From Winogradskya humida (GTDB lineage Bacteria; Actinomycetota; Actinomycetes; Mycobacteriales; Micromonosporaceae): a stretch of 64,000 nucleotides of DNA. The notes under the pieces were generated by a model, which had not been told where the DNA came from, made no database searches, and was given only the letters and a program-made list of their open reading frames with translations. Within the stretch, counting starts at the first letter, position 1. Every line of letters begins with the position of its first letter. Below, in pieces: positions 8,712-17,285 of this stretch. Where the stretch lies: assembly GCF_016862215.1 (NCBI RefSeq), contig NZ_BOMN01000113.1, positions 118,469 to 182,468 on the forward strand. The letters are read 5' to 3'. Made by a program: the position numbers and the translations under genes.

Positions 8712-9071
8712 CTACCAGATGAAGTCCGGGTCCTCGCTCAGCGCCAAATCGCTGATGGTGACCTCCAAAGCGTCCGCCAAAAGGTGACGGTTGCGTTCGT
8801 CGGCCACCTGGCCCCCGTTCTCCCAGCTGCTTTGCATTCTGACCAGGGACGCAGCTTTGGCGGTGCGACCCTTACGGTTCTTGCCGGCCAGGACCATCCG
8901 CCGCGCGAGTTGCTGGTGCGACCAGTCCCGCGCCTTGCGGATCTTGCGGAGCCTGCGACTGAACGGCAACCGCTCCCAACCCTCGGACTGACGCAGTTGC
9001 TCCAGCAACGCTTTGAACGACTCTGCGGGATCAGTGGGATTCTGTTCCGCCGCCGAGCCAGCCTCATCCAT
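8712..9071 (-). CDS. XRE-type helix-turn-helix protein
   Basis: About 119 aa. Residues about 37-110 form a lambda-repressor-like HTH (FSRRLRKIRKARDWSHQQLARRM, then a recognition region ending in WENGG and a closing helix ADALEVTISDLAL). A basic insertion (GKNRKGRTAKAAS) sits inside the HTH. It reads left, divergent from the MmyB-type regulator, separated by an 800-bp control region, like a phage-type switch. AGGAGA directly abuts the ATG at 9071, too close to be ideal, so the start could be the GTG at 9095. Its role as element repressor is inference. Confidence 0.75.
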   Translation of the reverse strand: MDEAGSAAEQNPTDPAESFKALLEQLRQSEGWERLPFSRRLRKIRKARDWSHQQLARRMVLAGKNRKGRTAKAASLVRMQSSWENGGQVADERNRHLLADALEVTISDLALSEDPDFIW

Positions 9072-9872
9072 TCTCCTGTGACCTTCCCCGCTCACCGCAT
9101 GCATCTGGCCACGACAGTGCCCCGCTTTGCCACCCGTGGTGCATTCGGCTTGCACGGTCCTCCTCAGGACCTGAGTAGACACTGCGTTTCTCCCCGTTTC
9201 ATTTCTGTGCGGCCCGGATGCTGGATTACCGATCGACGACTTGAGCCTCAAGCAGGACAACGTCTTCCGTCCCGCGGCGCAGCACCTGGTCGAGCCGCAG
9301 CCAACCGGTGCGCTGCCCACCCGTTCCGACGCATGCGCCGTCTGCCCCAGGTTTGGCATGCCAGCCGCGTCGGTGACTGTCATCAAGGTCACATGCAAGC
9401 ATGTCTATCGCACAGGCTGTAACCGAGAGTGTTCGTCCTCATTTCTTGCCTGTAGTCGACGAAGACCTGGCCACAACGTGCCGCTGACCCCGACGCTCCA
9501 GCTGGGCCCCGTCTTCTCAACCCCATGTCGCACGAAGCCCTCCTTTGGCCTGACTATCTGCTGACCTGTAACGGCTGAACATCGCTGTTTACACGGATCT
9601 GGCACATGACGCCGTCAACCAGCGAGCAAAGCTTGCACCCTCAGAAGATCAATGACCAGACACAACGAGTACCCACAGTGGCGGCATGCATGCAGCTACG
9701 AGACCTGAAGTCACAGAGAGTGTCGGCTTATTTTACTTTCCGCAAGCATGCGCTCGCTGCCATCCTCGTTAAGGGGATCTTGTTCCAACATCGACACTGC
9801 TAAATTCGACGCTTCTCATGGACTAGGACGACAGCGAGACGCCACAAGGCACGGCTTCTCCCGGGGGACGCG
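9072..9872. other. 800-base divergent control region
   Basis: No convincing gene. It separates the leftward XRE gene from the rightward MmyB-type gene. It contains an inverted repeat ACATGC-AA-GCATGT (9391-9404), a second copy of the 9-mer GCAAGCATG (9395 and 9742), and the self-complementary GCATGCATGC (9684-9693). These are candidate operators. TTATTTTACTTTC (about 9728-9740) is an unusually A/T-rich patch for this DNA. Confidence 0.45.
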
Positions 9873-10717
9873 TTGACGCCTGAAACCGAACTGCCCGCCA
9901 CCCAGTCGCCGACCACTGACCTCAGCGAGCAGCTGGCACAGCTGACCCGGTCATGGCGCGAACGCCTCGAACCACCAGCCCAGTCGACGCGACCCCACAC
10001 GCGACGCCGCACCGACATCGTCACCCAGCAACAGTTCGCGAACATGATCGGCTACACCGTTGGCTGGTACCGCGAACTCGAACTCGGAAAACGAGCCGCA
10101 TACAGCGACCACTTCCTCGAAAGCGTCGCCACCGCTTACCACCTGAACGACGGCGAAAAGACCCTGTTCTACTGGCTCGCTGCCGGCCACGAACCACCCG
10201 CGCCATCGGACCCTACCGACGTCAGCCCCACCGACACCCTGCAGCTCATCGTGAATGAGCAACCGTGGCCAGCCTTTGTCTATACCGAGGCGTGGGACCT
10301 CGTCTCAATCAACCGGCACATGCGCACCTGGTTCCCGTGGGCCCGCCCCGGCGCCAACGTTATGCACTGGATCTTCACCGCCGAGGAGGCCCGCACCCAC
10401 CTGTACCGATGGAAGGAAGACTGGGCACCTGTGATGATCTCCAGATGCGCCTGGCCCTCGCCCGGTCCCCCGAAAATGAGCGGGTCATCGAGCTGATCAC
10501 CACGATCATCCGTGCCAACCCGGAGGCCCGCAGGCTGTGGCACATCCCGGACTCACAGGTATCGGCCGCCATCCCGAAACGCTCGATGAACCTGCCGCAC
10601 CACAAGGGAATTACGCCTATCGAGATCGTCGCCTTCGACGTCCTCGCGCCGCCACACGGCCGGATGGCGATCCTCGTGCCATCACCCTCGCACCCTTCCA
10701 GCGCAGCCACCGCCTAA
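9873..10717 (+). pseudogene. MmyB-type XRE regulator, split by a one-base frameshift
   Basis: The first frame (9873-10436) encodes an HTH (VTQQQFANMIGYTVGWYRELELGK) and the start of an MmyB-like ligand-binding domain (WPAFVYTEAWDLVSINRHM, then TWFPW). The rest (LQMRLALARSPENERVIELI, then RRLWHIPDSQVS) continues in the next frame from about 10439. One missing C at ATGATC|TCC restores MILQMRLALAR. Start TTG at 9873 follows GGGGGA. MmyB-type proteins regulate adjacent genes, often redox enzymes. The frameshift may be real decay or a sequencing error, since the remaining reading is intact. Confidence 0.75.
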
Positions 10718-10928
10718 CCGAGAGCCGACGGCGCTGCGGCCCCAGGGGCGTTTAGGCCGGGACTGTTGCTCCGTTCCTGGCCGACGTGGTTCTGAGCGCG
10801 AGTAGCGGTCCCGTTATCCACTCCATCCGCTTCAGCAGGTGATCAGGAACTGCCTCCAGCTCGTATCCGCCGATGTCAGGCGTCGCCAGAACGTCGCACA
10901 CCTATACGTGTGACCCTCGAAAGCATCG

Positions 10929-11058
10929 GGGTGACGGGTGACGGATCGTCCGATGTTTGCCGGACAACAGCCATCGCGCGCCCAGCTCACGTGTACGCGC
11001 GCGTACGCACGCGAAGCCGACAACCGGGAAATCGGGGTCGACCTGTCACCCGTCACCC
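10929..11058. repeat. Inverted double heptamers flanking a palindrome: candidate replication or transfer origin
   Basis: GGGTGACGGGTGAC at 10929-10942 is exactly inverted as GTCACCCGTCACCC at 11045-11058. Between them lies the 14-bp palindrome GTACGCGCGCGTAC (10993-11006). The site sits between two convergent genes, the MmyB-type gene and the replication gene, where a promoter is not needed. The GGGTGAC unit matches the element's GGGTGAT heptamers. Origin function is inferred from structure and neighbours. Confidence 0.45.
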
Positions 11059-11111
11059 ACCCGGCCCCGCGAGCGCGGCAGTCTGAAGCCCCGACGACTG
11101 CATCACCCCAG

Positions 11112-13601
11112 TCATTCCCCATCCGGTACGTCCTCGCCAGCCGCAAATAGCCGAATGCCGCGATAGAACCGGCGGCCCTTCGTGCCCCGTCCGTCTTCGA
11201 CCCGGAACCGGTCTCGTAACTCCTGCGTCAGCCGCTTCGCCGACACTGGCCGCTCACCAGCCTGCTCGCACCAGCCTTCGTACGCCGCACGCAAGACCGT
11301 TGTATCGGTGCGCACCTGATCCCCGTCGTCGGCCAGGCGGCACTGCTCGTCGACGAACTGGCCCACTGTGTCCTGGTCCTTGGCGTACCGCTCTGTCGCC
11401 GACAGTACCGCCGCCGGCTCACGCAACCCGTCGCGCTGGTACGCGGCCGCACCCCGCACGATCCACGCCAGTACGGCACCCGCGTCCTCGGCAAGGATCT
11501 CGCCCAGCCGCCGATTCTGCCGGCCCAGCGGCACGACCCTGGTAAATGGCAACACCCTGATCCGTCGCCAGAACGCCGGCCCACCCGTACGCGCGACCGG
11601 CAGGTGATTACCCATCAACCACAACGTGTGCGACGGAGAAAACGAAAACCAATCCCGGCGCATGAACCGGGCGTTGATCGAGTCCCGGCCAGTGAGCTGT
11701 TTGACCTTCGCTTCACCGAACCGCTGCCCATCCTCCAACTCCGCGCACACCACCAGCCGCGCACCGGCCAGCTGAGCCAGCTCGGCCGGATGCTCCTGGT
11801 GCGTACGCACCATCAGCATCTCCGAAGACCCCGCCATCGCGTACCCCGAATCCCCGCGGCCCAACGCGTGCATCACCGTCTCCAGCAACGTCGACTTCCC
11901 GTTCGCGCCCGGCCCGACGCTGAACGGCAAGATCTGCTCCAGCACGGACCCAATCACCGACACCCCAAGCAGCCGCTGCACGTACACCGCTATGTCACGG
12001 TCATCACCGAAGGTGTCGGCGAGAAAGCCCTCGAAAGCTGCTGAGCGGCGCTCGAAGTCCGGCGCCACCGTCGTCGAGCGGGTATGCAGCCGAGCCGGAT
12101 CGGAAGCCATCACCCTGCCAGTACGCAGATCGACGATTCCGCCCGGGGTGTTCAGCTCGTACGGCCGGGCGTCCAGCTCCGCCAGTGCCACACTGATCGC
12201 CGCGTCCGAACGGGCAAGCCGGGCGACCCCAGACACCCCAGATGCGGACAGCACGTGGGACCGGAATCGACGCCAACCACCCGCGGTCGGCAACTGCCGG
12301 GCAAGCGCCCGCACGAACTCCCGGTGCCGCTCGGCCTCGTCCCACGCCCACCGATACCCGTTCCAGATCAGCCATCGGCCACGCTGCGGGCAATACCTCA
12401 GCTCATGCCCGTGATGGGCTACCAGTGAGCGAGCCAGTCCGTCCTCCGTTGGCCCCCACGCGGCGACCGACGGCAGCGACTCGTTGCCAATCCGCGCCGT
12501 GCTCTGCCCAACCTCCGCGGCGGCGCTGTCCTCGGCATCCGGCACCCATCGACCAACGTCAGGCGCTCCACGTTCGTGGGACTGACTACCGAAACCTGCG
12601 GCCCGCAAGGCACTCGCGGCTGCCGCATGATCACCGCCATGATCCAAAACCGCGTATGCGTGGAACTTCGTGATCGGAACCTCGGCCTCGAACGGCGTGC
12701 TCGTCGAGAACACGAACAGCCGTTCCCGGTCCGCGGCGCGGCCTGTCGTCGCGGAAATCCCAGCAGGCTTGCCCGGCCGCCGCCAGGCCCGCATCCGACC
12801 AGAGGCATAGACCAGCGCCCACCCAGCCGGCCCGAGGATATCGGACCAGTCGGTGCGCAGTTCGTAGTCCTCGCCCGGGGCCACCTCCCCATCGGCCACC
12901 GCACTTCGCGCGCCCGGCCGACCTCCCGCCCGATCTGGTGCCACTGCCGGCGTCGGCAGCGCGTCAAACGACCGCACGACCGCCAGCAGCGCTTCGCGCT
13001 CCTCCGCCGCAATGGCGGGAATCCGGTCCGGCGTCGCTCCCCGCATGGCCATCCACGGCAGTCGAGTCTCATGGACGGTTCCGTGCGAGGGCGCGACGAT
13101 CGTGTACCCGCCCTCGCCGCGGGTCTCCGCCAGAGTCTTGATCTTGTCCGTCGGATCGGCGGCGAGTTCCTCCTCGGTGGCGGGACGGCGGGCAAGTTTG
13201 AGGTTGCCGCTGACGGGCGCCTCACGCAGGCGGTAGATGAGGTGGACGCCACCGGACGGCGTCCGTTCCGCATACCCGTCGACGGCGATCTGCTGCCACA
13301 GTTCGCTCAGCCCCGCCGCATGGACCGACTCGACGAGGCGCTGGCCCATCCCTTCCGCGACGGCCCGGCCCTCTAACTCAAGCATTTCCAGACCGCCGGA
13401 GACAGCACCGCACAGGACGGCTAGCCCTGGAGGGTTGCCCGTGAACCAGCGCCGGACCTGCTCCCGATCGGGACGTACTTTCTGGAAACGTCGCCACGCC
13501 ACCAGCGGGGCCTTGCTCCCGTCGGCACGGACCGGAATGACAGCGCAGCCAGCGTCGTGCCAGGCAAGCGCAGCGGTCAACATATTCGACTCGGAACTCA
13601 C
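11112..13601 (-). CDS. Prim-pol / D5-type helicase replication protein
   Basis: An 829-aa protein. N-terminus: bifunctional primase-polymerase domain, with LEMLELEG (71-78, the metal-binding acidic motif, here E-x-E) and RTPSGGVHLIYR (113-124). C-terminus: a D5/P4-type superfamily 3 helicase with Walker A GPGANGKS (563-570), an acidic Walker B near ARLVVCAELED (614-624), and GNHLP (664-668). Such proteins start replication of actinophages and integrative elements after excision. The GTG at 13601 follows GGGGGAGGA. It reads toward the candidate origin at 10.9-11.1 kb. Family call is firm; origin binding is inference. Confidence 0.9.
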   Translation of the reverse strand: MSSESNMLTAALAWHDAGCAVIPVRADGSKAPLVAWRRFQKVRPDREQVRRWFTGNPPGLAVLCGAVSGGLEMLELEGRAVAEGMGQRLVESVHAAGLSELWQQIAVDGYAERTPSGGVHLIYRLREAPVSGNLKLARRPATEEELAADPTDKIKTLAETRGEGGYTIVAPSHGTVHETRLPWMAMRGATPDRIPAIAAEEREALLAVVRSFDALPTPAVAPDRAGGRPGARSAVADGEVAPGEDYELRTDWSDILGPAGWALVYASGRMRAWRRPGKPAGISATTGRAADRERLFVFSTSTPFEAEVPITKFHAYAVLDHGGDHAAAASALRAAGFGSQSHERGAPDVGRWVPDAEDSAAAEVGQSTARIGNESLPSVAAWGPTEDGLARSLVAHHGHELRYCPQRGRWLIWNGYRWAWDEAERHREFVRALARQLPTAGGWRRFRSHVLSASGVSGVARLARSDAAISVALAELDARPYELNTPGGIVDLRTGRVMASDPARLHTRSTTVAPDFERRSAAFEGFLADTFGDDRDIAVYVQRLLGVSVIGSVLEQILPFSVGPGANGKSTLLETVMHALGRGDSGYAMAGSSEMLMVRTHQEHPAELAQLAGARLVVCAELEDGQRFGEAKVKQLTGRDSINARFMRRDWFSFSPSHTLWLMGNHLPVARTGGPAFWRRIRVLPFTRVVPLGRQNRRLGEILAEDAGAVLAWIVRGAAAYQRDGLREPAAVLSATERYAKDQDTVGQFVDEQCRLADDGDQVRTDTTVLRAAYEGWCEQAGERPVSAKRLTQELRDRFRVEDGRGTKGRRFYRGIRLFAAGEDVPDGE

Positions 13602-13802
13602 TCCTCCCCCACCGTGAACCGAACGTCGTCTGCCAACCGGAGTCTCAGACAGCGATTACTTCTCCCTGCCACACCCGCGCATCGGAGACGGCTCTGAGTC
13701 GAGCTGGCGAGCTGTACCGCAAAGACCTCTGGCCCCGCGTGACTTCGGAAGAGTCGCACGAACGCCACATTGCCTCCCGCGCCCTTCACTGCTCGTTGGG
13801 GA

Positions 13803-14066
13803 CTATTCATCGGCGCCGTCCACCCTCTCGGAACCTGACCGCCGGTCCGCTCCCTCGACGGTGTACTGCTGCAGAACTTTCTCGACCTGCGCCGCAGTGA
13901 ACTTCCGTTGACGGGCCATATAGACGTGGCCGACCTCCCCGGCTCGGCATCTGTCAGCCAGCCACCGATACGAGACACCGTCCATCGCGGAGACCTGACC
14001 GACGGTGTAATACAGCGTATGGCCTGAAACCATCCCGCTCGCAGGTCTACTTTGCCAATCTGGCAT
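13803..14066 (-). CDS. Excisionase/MerR-like small DNA-binding protein
   Basis: An 87-aa protein with a winged-helix pattern: YYTVGQVSAMDGVSYRWLADR, then a basic wing with ARQRKFTAAQVEKVL. This resembles excisionase-type HTH proteins, which bend DNA at att sites and work with tyrosine integrases. Start ATG at 14066 follows AAGGAG about 9 nt upstream. It lies upstream of, and on the same strand as, the replication gene (about 200 bp gap), so excision and replication may be co-expressed. Assignment as Xis rests on size, fold and context. Confidence 0.65.
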   Translation of the reverse strand: MPDWQSRPASGMVSGHTLYYTVGQVSAMDGVSYRWLADRCRAGEVGHVYMARQRKFTAAQVEKVLQQYTVEGADRRSGSERVDGADE

Positions 14067-14254
14067 AGACGACGGCTCCTTGAAGTAGAAGTAGCATCGC
14101 GCATGTCTGCCGGTTCGCCCGCCCACTCCATGCCGAAACAACTCATGCCAAGGAAAGCCGAAAGACCACATGAGACGTCTGACGGCGTGAGAGGGAACTG
14201 ACGTGCAGATTGACGACGTCGCCAGTCTCGTCAAGCACATGCTGCGCAGGGAGA

Positions 14255-14284
14255 TGATGGGGGGCGATAGAGGGTGATGGCCTC
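14255..14284 (+). repeat. Helically phased decamer cluster (three units)
   Basis: TGATGGGGGG, CGATAGAGGG and TGATGGCCTC follow each other at 10-bp steps. The cluster is about 190 bp upstream of the leftward excisionase-like gene and is the same family as at 4351 and 7811. Confidence 0.55.
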
Positions 14285-14630
14285 CATGCCTGTTCGACGG
14301 GCTCGCGCAAAACGGCTCCGGCCCTTTACTGGCACGAGATGTCAGGTCTCTTGAACATCAGGAGTGTCCGCCCCTGCGGCCGAGTCCTCGTTCCCTGACG
14401 AACGGAGATACCTCCTGTCCCGCCAGGCGCCTGGCACGCAGTGACTGACTGCAACCGCGTCATGCCTCTCGCCCGTGATGGGCAGAGCCCCCGAGAGCCA
14501 ACCAGGGCTGATCACCTGGATTACCTATTCGTCAGCCGTCTTCGTCTGCAGCGGAACTGAGGACAGCGCCCGCCACTCACCTAAGCCAGGGTCGTCGCAG
14601 CCAACTGTCATAGCCATGGCGAACGTCATC

Positions 14631-14650
14631 CCCCCTCGCCCCCCATCGCC
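14631..14650 (-). repeat. Reverse-strand pair of the same decamers
   Basis: Read on the minus strand, the units GGCGATGGGG and GGCGAGGGGG are contiguous, followed by GATGACG. They lie in the promoter region of the AbrB-integrase pair, in opposite orientation to the cluster at 14255. Confidence 0.45.
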
Positions 14651-14909
14651 TTCCGCAATTCAGCCGTCAGATCCGACTATGGACGAGCTATACGCCCAAA
14701 ATTGACTTGGCTTGCTCTCCCGCTGCCACCGCTGACCATCAAGCGCGCGGAACTGCTTTTTACGGTCAAAACAGGCTACTCCTGCTGCGTTGACGGACGG
14801 TTCTCATGTTCGGATATCAGCTCGTGGTCCAGTCAGCTGGGCATCTCGCGGTGGGCAGCTTGCGAGGAGACGGATTTATGCATCAGCACGAGCCAGACCG
14901 GATGCTCCA

Positions 14910-14995
14910 CCCATCACCCATCACCCATCACCCATCACCCATCACCCATCACCCATCACCCATCACCCATCACCACATCACCACATCACCACATG
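14910..14995 (+). repeat. Tandem heptamer array (9 x CCCATCA) ending in a start codon
   Basis: Nine perfect CCCATCA units (14910-14972; TGATGGG on the other strand) are followed by two CCACATCA octamers and CCACATG, whose ATG is the start of the AbrB-like gene. No purine-rich ribosome site exists upstream of that ATG. The core TGATGGG matches the decamer family. Likely roles are autoregulatory operator or iteron array. Because the unit is 7 nt, repeat-number change would shift any upstream reading frame. Confidence 0.8.
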
Positions 14996-15421
14996 CCGCA
15001 ACGGCCCAGTGTGCCGCCGCTGCCGATACCTGACGTGTCTCCATCCAATTACATCCGCCCCGCGCACTATTCCGTCACGGCCGTCGACGGCAACGGCCGC
15101 ATCGCGGTCACTTCACCGTTGCGGGCGCTCGGCTGGCCACCTGGGACCCTCCTCGCGTTCAGTCTTGGAACCGACCGGGTAATCGCCGTGACTCGCGTCG
15201 AGGAACCGGCAGAGATCGAGGACACCGCGCCCCGCAGGGAAGTCACGCCGCGCGGATTCGTCAACCTGCCCGTCATCATCCGTCGCCGTGCAGGCGTCAT
15301 CAGTGGCGACCGGCTTTTAGTCGCTGCGAACGCCGAAGCCGGTGTACTGCTGATACTGACGCCCACGGCCGTCGCCATGATGCTGCACCGCTACACCAAC
15401 GACCAGGGTCGCCAGCCATGA
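14993..15421 (+). CDS. AbrB/SpoVT-like double swapped-hairpin regulator
   Basis: A 142-aa protein with two AbrB-like halves: VTAVDGNGRIAVTSPLRALGW (about 26-46) with PGTLLAFSL, and VTPRGFVNLPVIIRRRAGV with GDRLLVAA. Small beta-hairpin DNA-binding proteins of this type act as transition-state regulators or antitoxins. Its stop overlaps the integrase start as ATGA (15418-15421), so the two are translationally coupled. Its start lies in the last unit of the heptamer array, and the same motif occurs at other element promoters, which makes it the best candidate for the protein that reads the motif. That link is inference. Confidence 0.7.
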   Translation: MPQRPSVPPLPIPDVSPSNYIRPAHYSVTAVDGNGRIAVTSPLRALGWPPGTLLAFSLGTDRVIAVTRVEEPAEIEDTAPRREVTPRGFVNLPVIIRRRAGVISGDRLLVAANAEAGVLLILTPTAVAMMLHRYTNDQGRQP

Positions 15422-16553
15422 CAGCCCCAGATGAAGGTGTAACCGACCAGACCGCCGGCAACATCGCCTTGATCACCGCCCTGATGGCGCAGCTCAACAT
15501 CGCCGTCGACCAGCTCCCCCGCACCGCCGTACCCCTGCCCGCCGGCCGAACCATTCCCGTCTTCGACGAGTACATCCCGCAGGCCGCCGCAGCGGTCAGC
15601 GCAGGAACACGCCGCGCCTACGCCACCTACTGGCGGCGGATTCGGCAGAAGTGGGGGCAGCATCGCCTCGACGAACCCACACCGTTGGAGATCAAACAAT
15701 TCGCCGAAGAGGTTCGCGAAGGCGCTGTCGTCCGCCGCAACAACCGCGGCGGAGCCAGCGCCGCTGAGCACCTCATCGCAGCGTTCCGCTGCATCTACCA
15801 ATACGCCGTCGGCGACCGCCTCATCGACGCGGGCGACAACCCCGCGACCCGTGTCGACAAGCCACACCGTCAACCAAGTCTGCGTCATGCGCTGCCCGAA
15901 CACGCCCTCTGCGCGATTGTCACCGTTGCCGGCGAAACCGGCAACGACCCGGAGCTCGACCTGCTGATCCTGCGCCTGCACATCGAGACCGCCTGCCGCC
16001 GCGGCGGAGCGCTCGCCATCAACCGTAAGGACCTCGATCCCGACCACTGCCTGGTCTTACTTCACGAGAAGGGCCAGACCAAACGCTGGCAGCCGATCTC
16101 CCCGACGCTGGCTGCGGCGCTCATCGCCCACAACGACGAACGCTCCGACGGCCAATTGCTGCGCTACCGTGGCGGCCGCCCCGTCGGCCGCCGCCGCTAC
16201 GACTACCTGTGGCAGCGCATCGGCAAATATCTACCCTGGGTTGCGGTCCAGCAGATCACCATCCACTGGATACGCCACACCACCTCACCTGGGTCGATCG
16301 CAACATCTCCGGAGCCGTCGCCCACGCCTACGCCGGCCATCGCGACGCCAGCGGTGACGACACGACCGCGACGTACCTGAAAGCCACCCTTCAAGAAGTC
16401 GCCTACGCACTTCAGTCACTGACCGGCGAACCGCATCCTCTTGCTGCCGCGGATCCCATGGCGGCGATGTTCACCGCCAGGCCTCTGGCGTGGTTCACCG
16501 GCGGAATTCAGCTGCAGGTCGAGACGGACGCGGAACCACCGCAGCGCCGGTGA
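15418..16553 (+). pseudogene. Tyrosine-recombinase integrase, split by a one-base frameshift
   Basis: Frame one holds the core-binding domain (GTRRAYATYWRRIRQKW) and the catalytic domain through the first Arg (HIETACRRGGAL, about residue 194) and the H283-WI-R286 box. The remaining motifs (LTWVDRN, HAYAGHRD and the nucleophile in TATYLKATL) lie in another frame from 16284. Adding one C at ACCACC|TCACC restores RHTTLTWVDRN. As written the recombinase lacks its nucleophile, so it is inactive unless a frameshift is bypassed. The single C loss in a C run may be a sequencing error. Position next to the tRNA 3' end fits site-specific integration there. Confidence 0.85.
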
Positions 16554-16596
16554 CCGCAATCACGCCGCGAGCGATGTCCCAGCTCCTACCGCTGCA

Positions 16597-16649
16597 GATC
16601 CATACAAGTAAGGCCCAGCGGGATCCGCTGGGCCTTACTTGTATGGATC
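16597..16649. terminator. Very long near-perfect hairpin between integrase and tRNA
   Basis: About 25 bp of stem closes a 3-nt loop around 16623; the left arm ends GGCCCAGCGG and the right begins CCGCTGGGCC. It separates the rightward integrase from the leftward tRNA and could end transcription in both directions. It could also be part of the att region. Confidence 0.6.
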
Positions 16650-16727
16650 AAAATTACTCGCCACGGGCACATCTGGATAACATGTGCGCATGAACACCCA
16701 TGCTGAGCATGGATGCTACGGATTTGT

Positions 16728-16811
16728 GTCCGGAGGGGGACTTGAACCCCCACGTCCGATAAAGGACACTAGCACCTCAAGCTAGCGCGTCTGCCATTCC
16801 GCCACCCGGAC
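16728..16811 (-). tRNA. tRNA-Leu (GAG)
   Basis: The 84-nt minus-strand sequence folds as a class II tRNA: acceptor stem GTCCGGG/TCCGGAC, anticodon stem CTAGC/GCTAG with loop TTGAGGT (anticodon GAG), a variable arm, and T arm GGGGG-TTCAAGT-CCCCC. CCA is not encoded. The 3' end faces the integrase and is intact, as expected when an element duplicates the tRNA end on insertion. Confidence 0.95.
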
Positions 16812-17285
16812 AGGGCTTGTGTAGCGTAGCAAAGTTCGGGACCGGGGTTTAATCCCGCTCCCGGCGCCCTGCGGTGCCGCACAGGAGAGAACTTTACACG
16901 GCCATGGCGCCGGGGTGAAATCGCCCCACCCCGGCGGGCCGGGGTGGGGCTTGGGCACCACCTGAGCAGGGGTTCTGTTGACGTGGGTGGCCTCGGTGGG
17001 GGTGGCTCGCTGCGGGCGGGGTCGGCGGGCGTGGGGGCGGGTGGGATCGGGTTGGGGGCGGTGTTCTGGGGTGGGAGGGGTTGGGGTTCGGAATACTGCA
17101 AGTACGGTCGGGGGTCTTTTCGTTACTTGATGTTATTGATTTCTCGGAGCAGGGGGCTGGCCTCGTGGTTTAGGTATTTGTCGACGTGGGGGGTGGTTGG
17201 CTGGTTAGGTGATGGGGTCGGGGCGTACTAGCATCGCTTGGCCAGAAATTGCTGCTGTTGCACGACGACCGATTGGTGTAACTGA
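16812..17285. other. Intergenic region between tRNA-Leu and the PBP gene
   Basis: About 470 bases with no convincing gene. The left part should hold the leftward tRNA promoter (CTACGCTACAC near 16815-16825 read leftward). The middle (about 16970-17090) is strongly G-rich on the plus strand, with many GGGTGGG-like runs that could form G-quadruplexes. The right part precedes the PBP start. Confidence 0.5.

Larger units (their letters stand above)
14067..14909. other. 840-base non-coding region between excisionase-like and AbrB-like genes
   Basis: Divergent control region. It holds decamer clusters at 14255-14284 and 14631-14650. Short open frames (for example 14475-14705) have low-complexity Ser/Pro composition and no ribosome site and look spurious. 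Weakly A/T-rich patches occur around 14755-14770. Confidence 0.5.
1..16811. mobile_element. Right part of an integrative conjugative element inserted at tRNA-Leu
   Basis: The segment carries, in order, actinobacterial T4SS-type membrane proteins, a ParA/MinD-like ATPase, P450 and acetyltransferase-like cargo, an unknown protein, XRE and MmyB-type regulators, a prim-pol/helicase replication protein, an excisionase-like protein, an AbrB-like regulator and a tyrosine integrase. The integrase lies next to the 3' end of a tRNA-Leu gene, the usual layout for elements that use a tRNA 3' end as attB. The left end and second att copy are outside the window. Gene types are read from sequence; mobility is inferred, and the integrase is frameshifted as written. 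Confidence 0.85.

Noticed and set aside
14475..14705. 76-codon plus-strand frame
   Set aside because: Ser/Pro-rich, no ribosome site, and it runs through the reverse decamer cluster.
14910..14995. CRISPR-like array
   Set aside because: Units are 7-8 bp and contiguous without spacers, so this is a simple tandem repeat.
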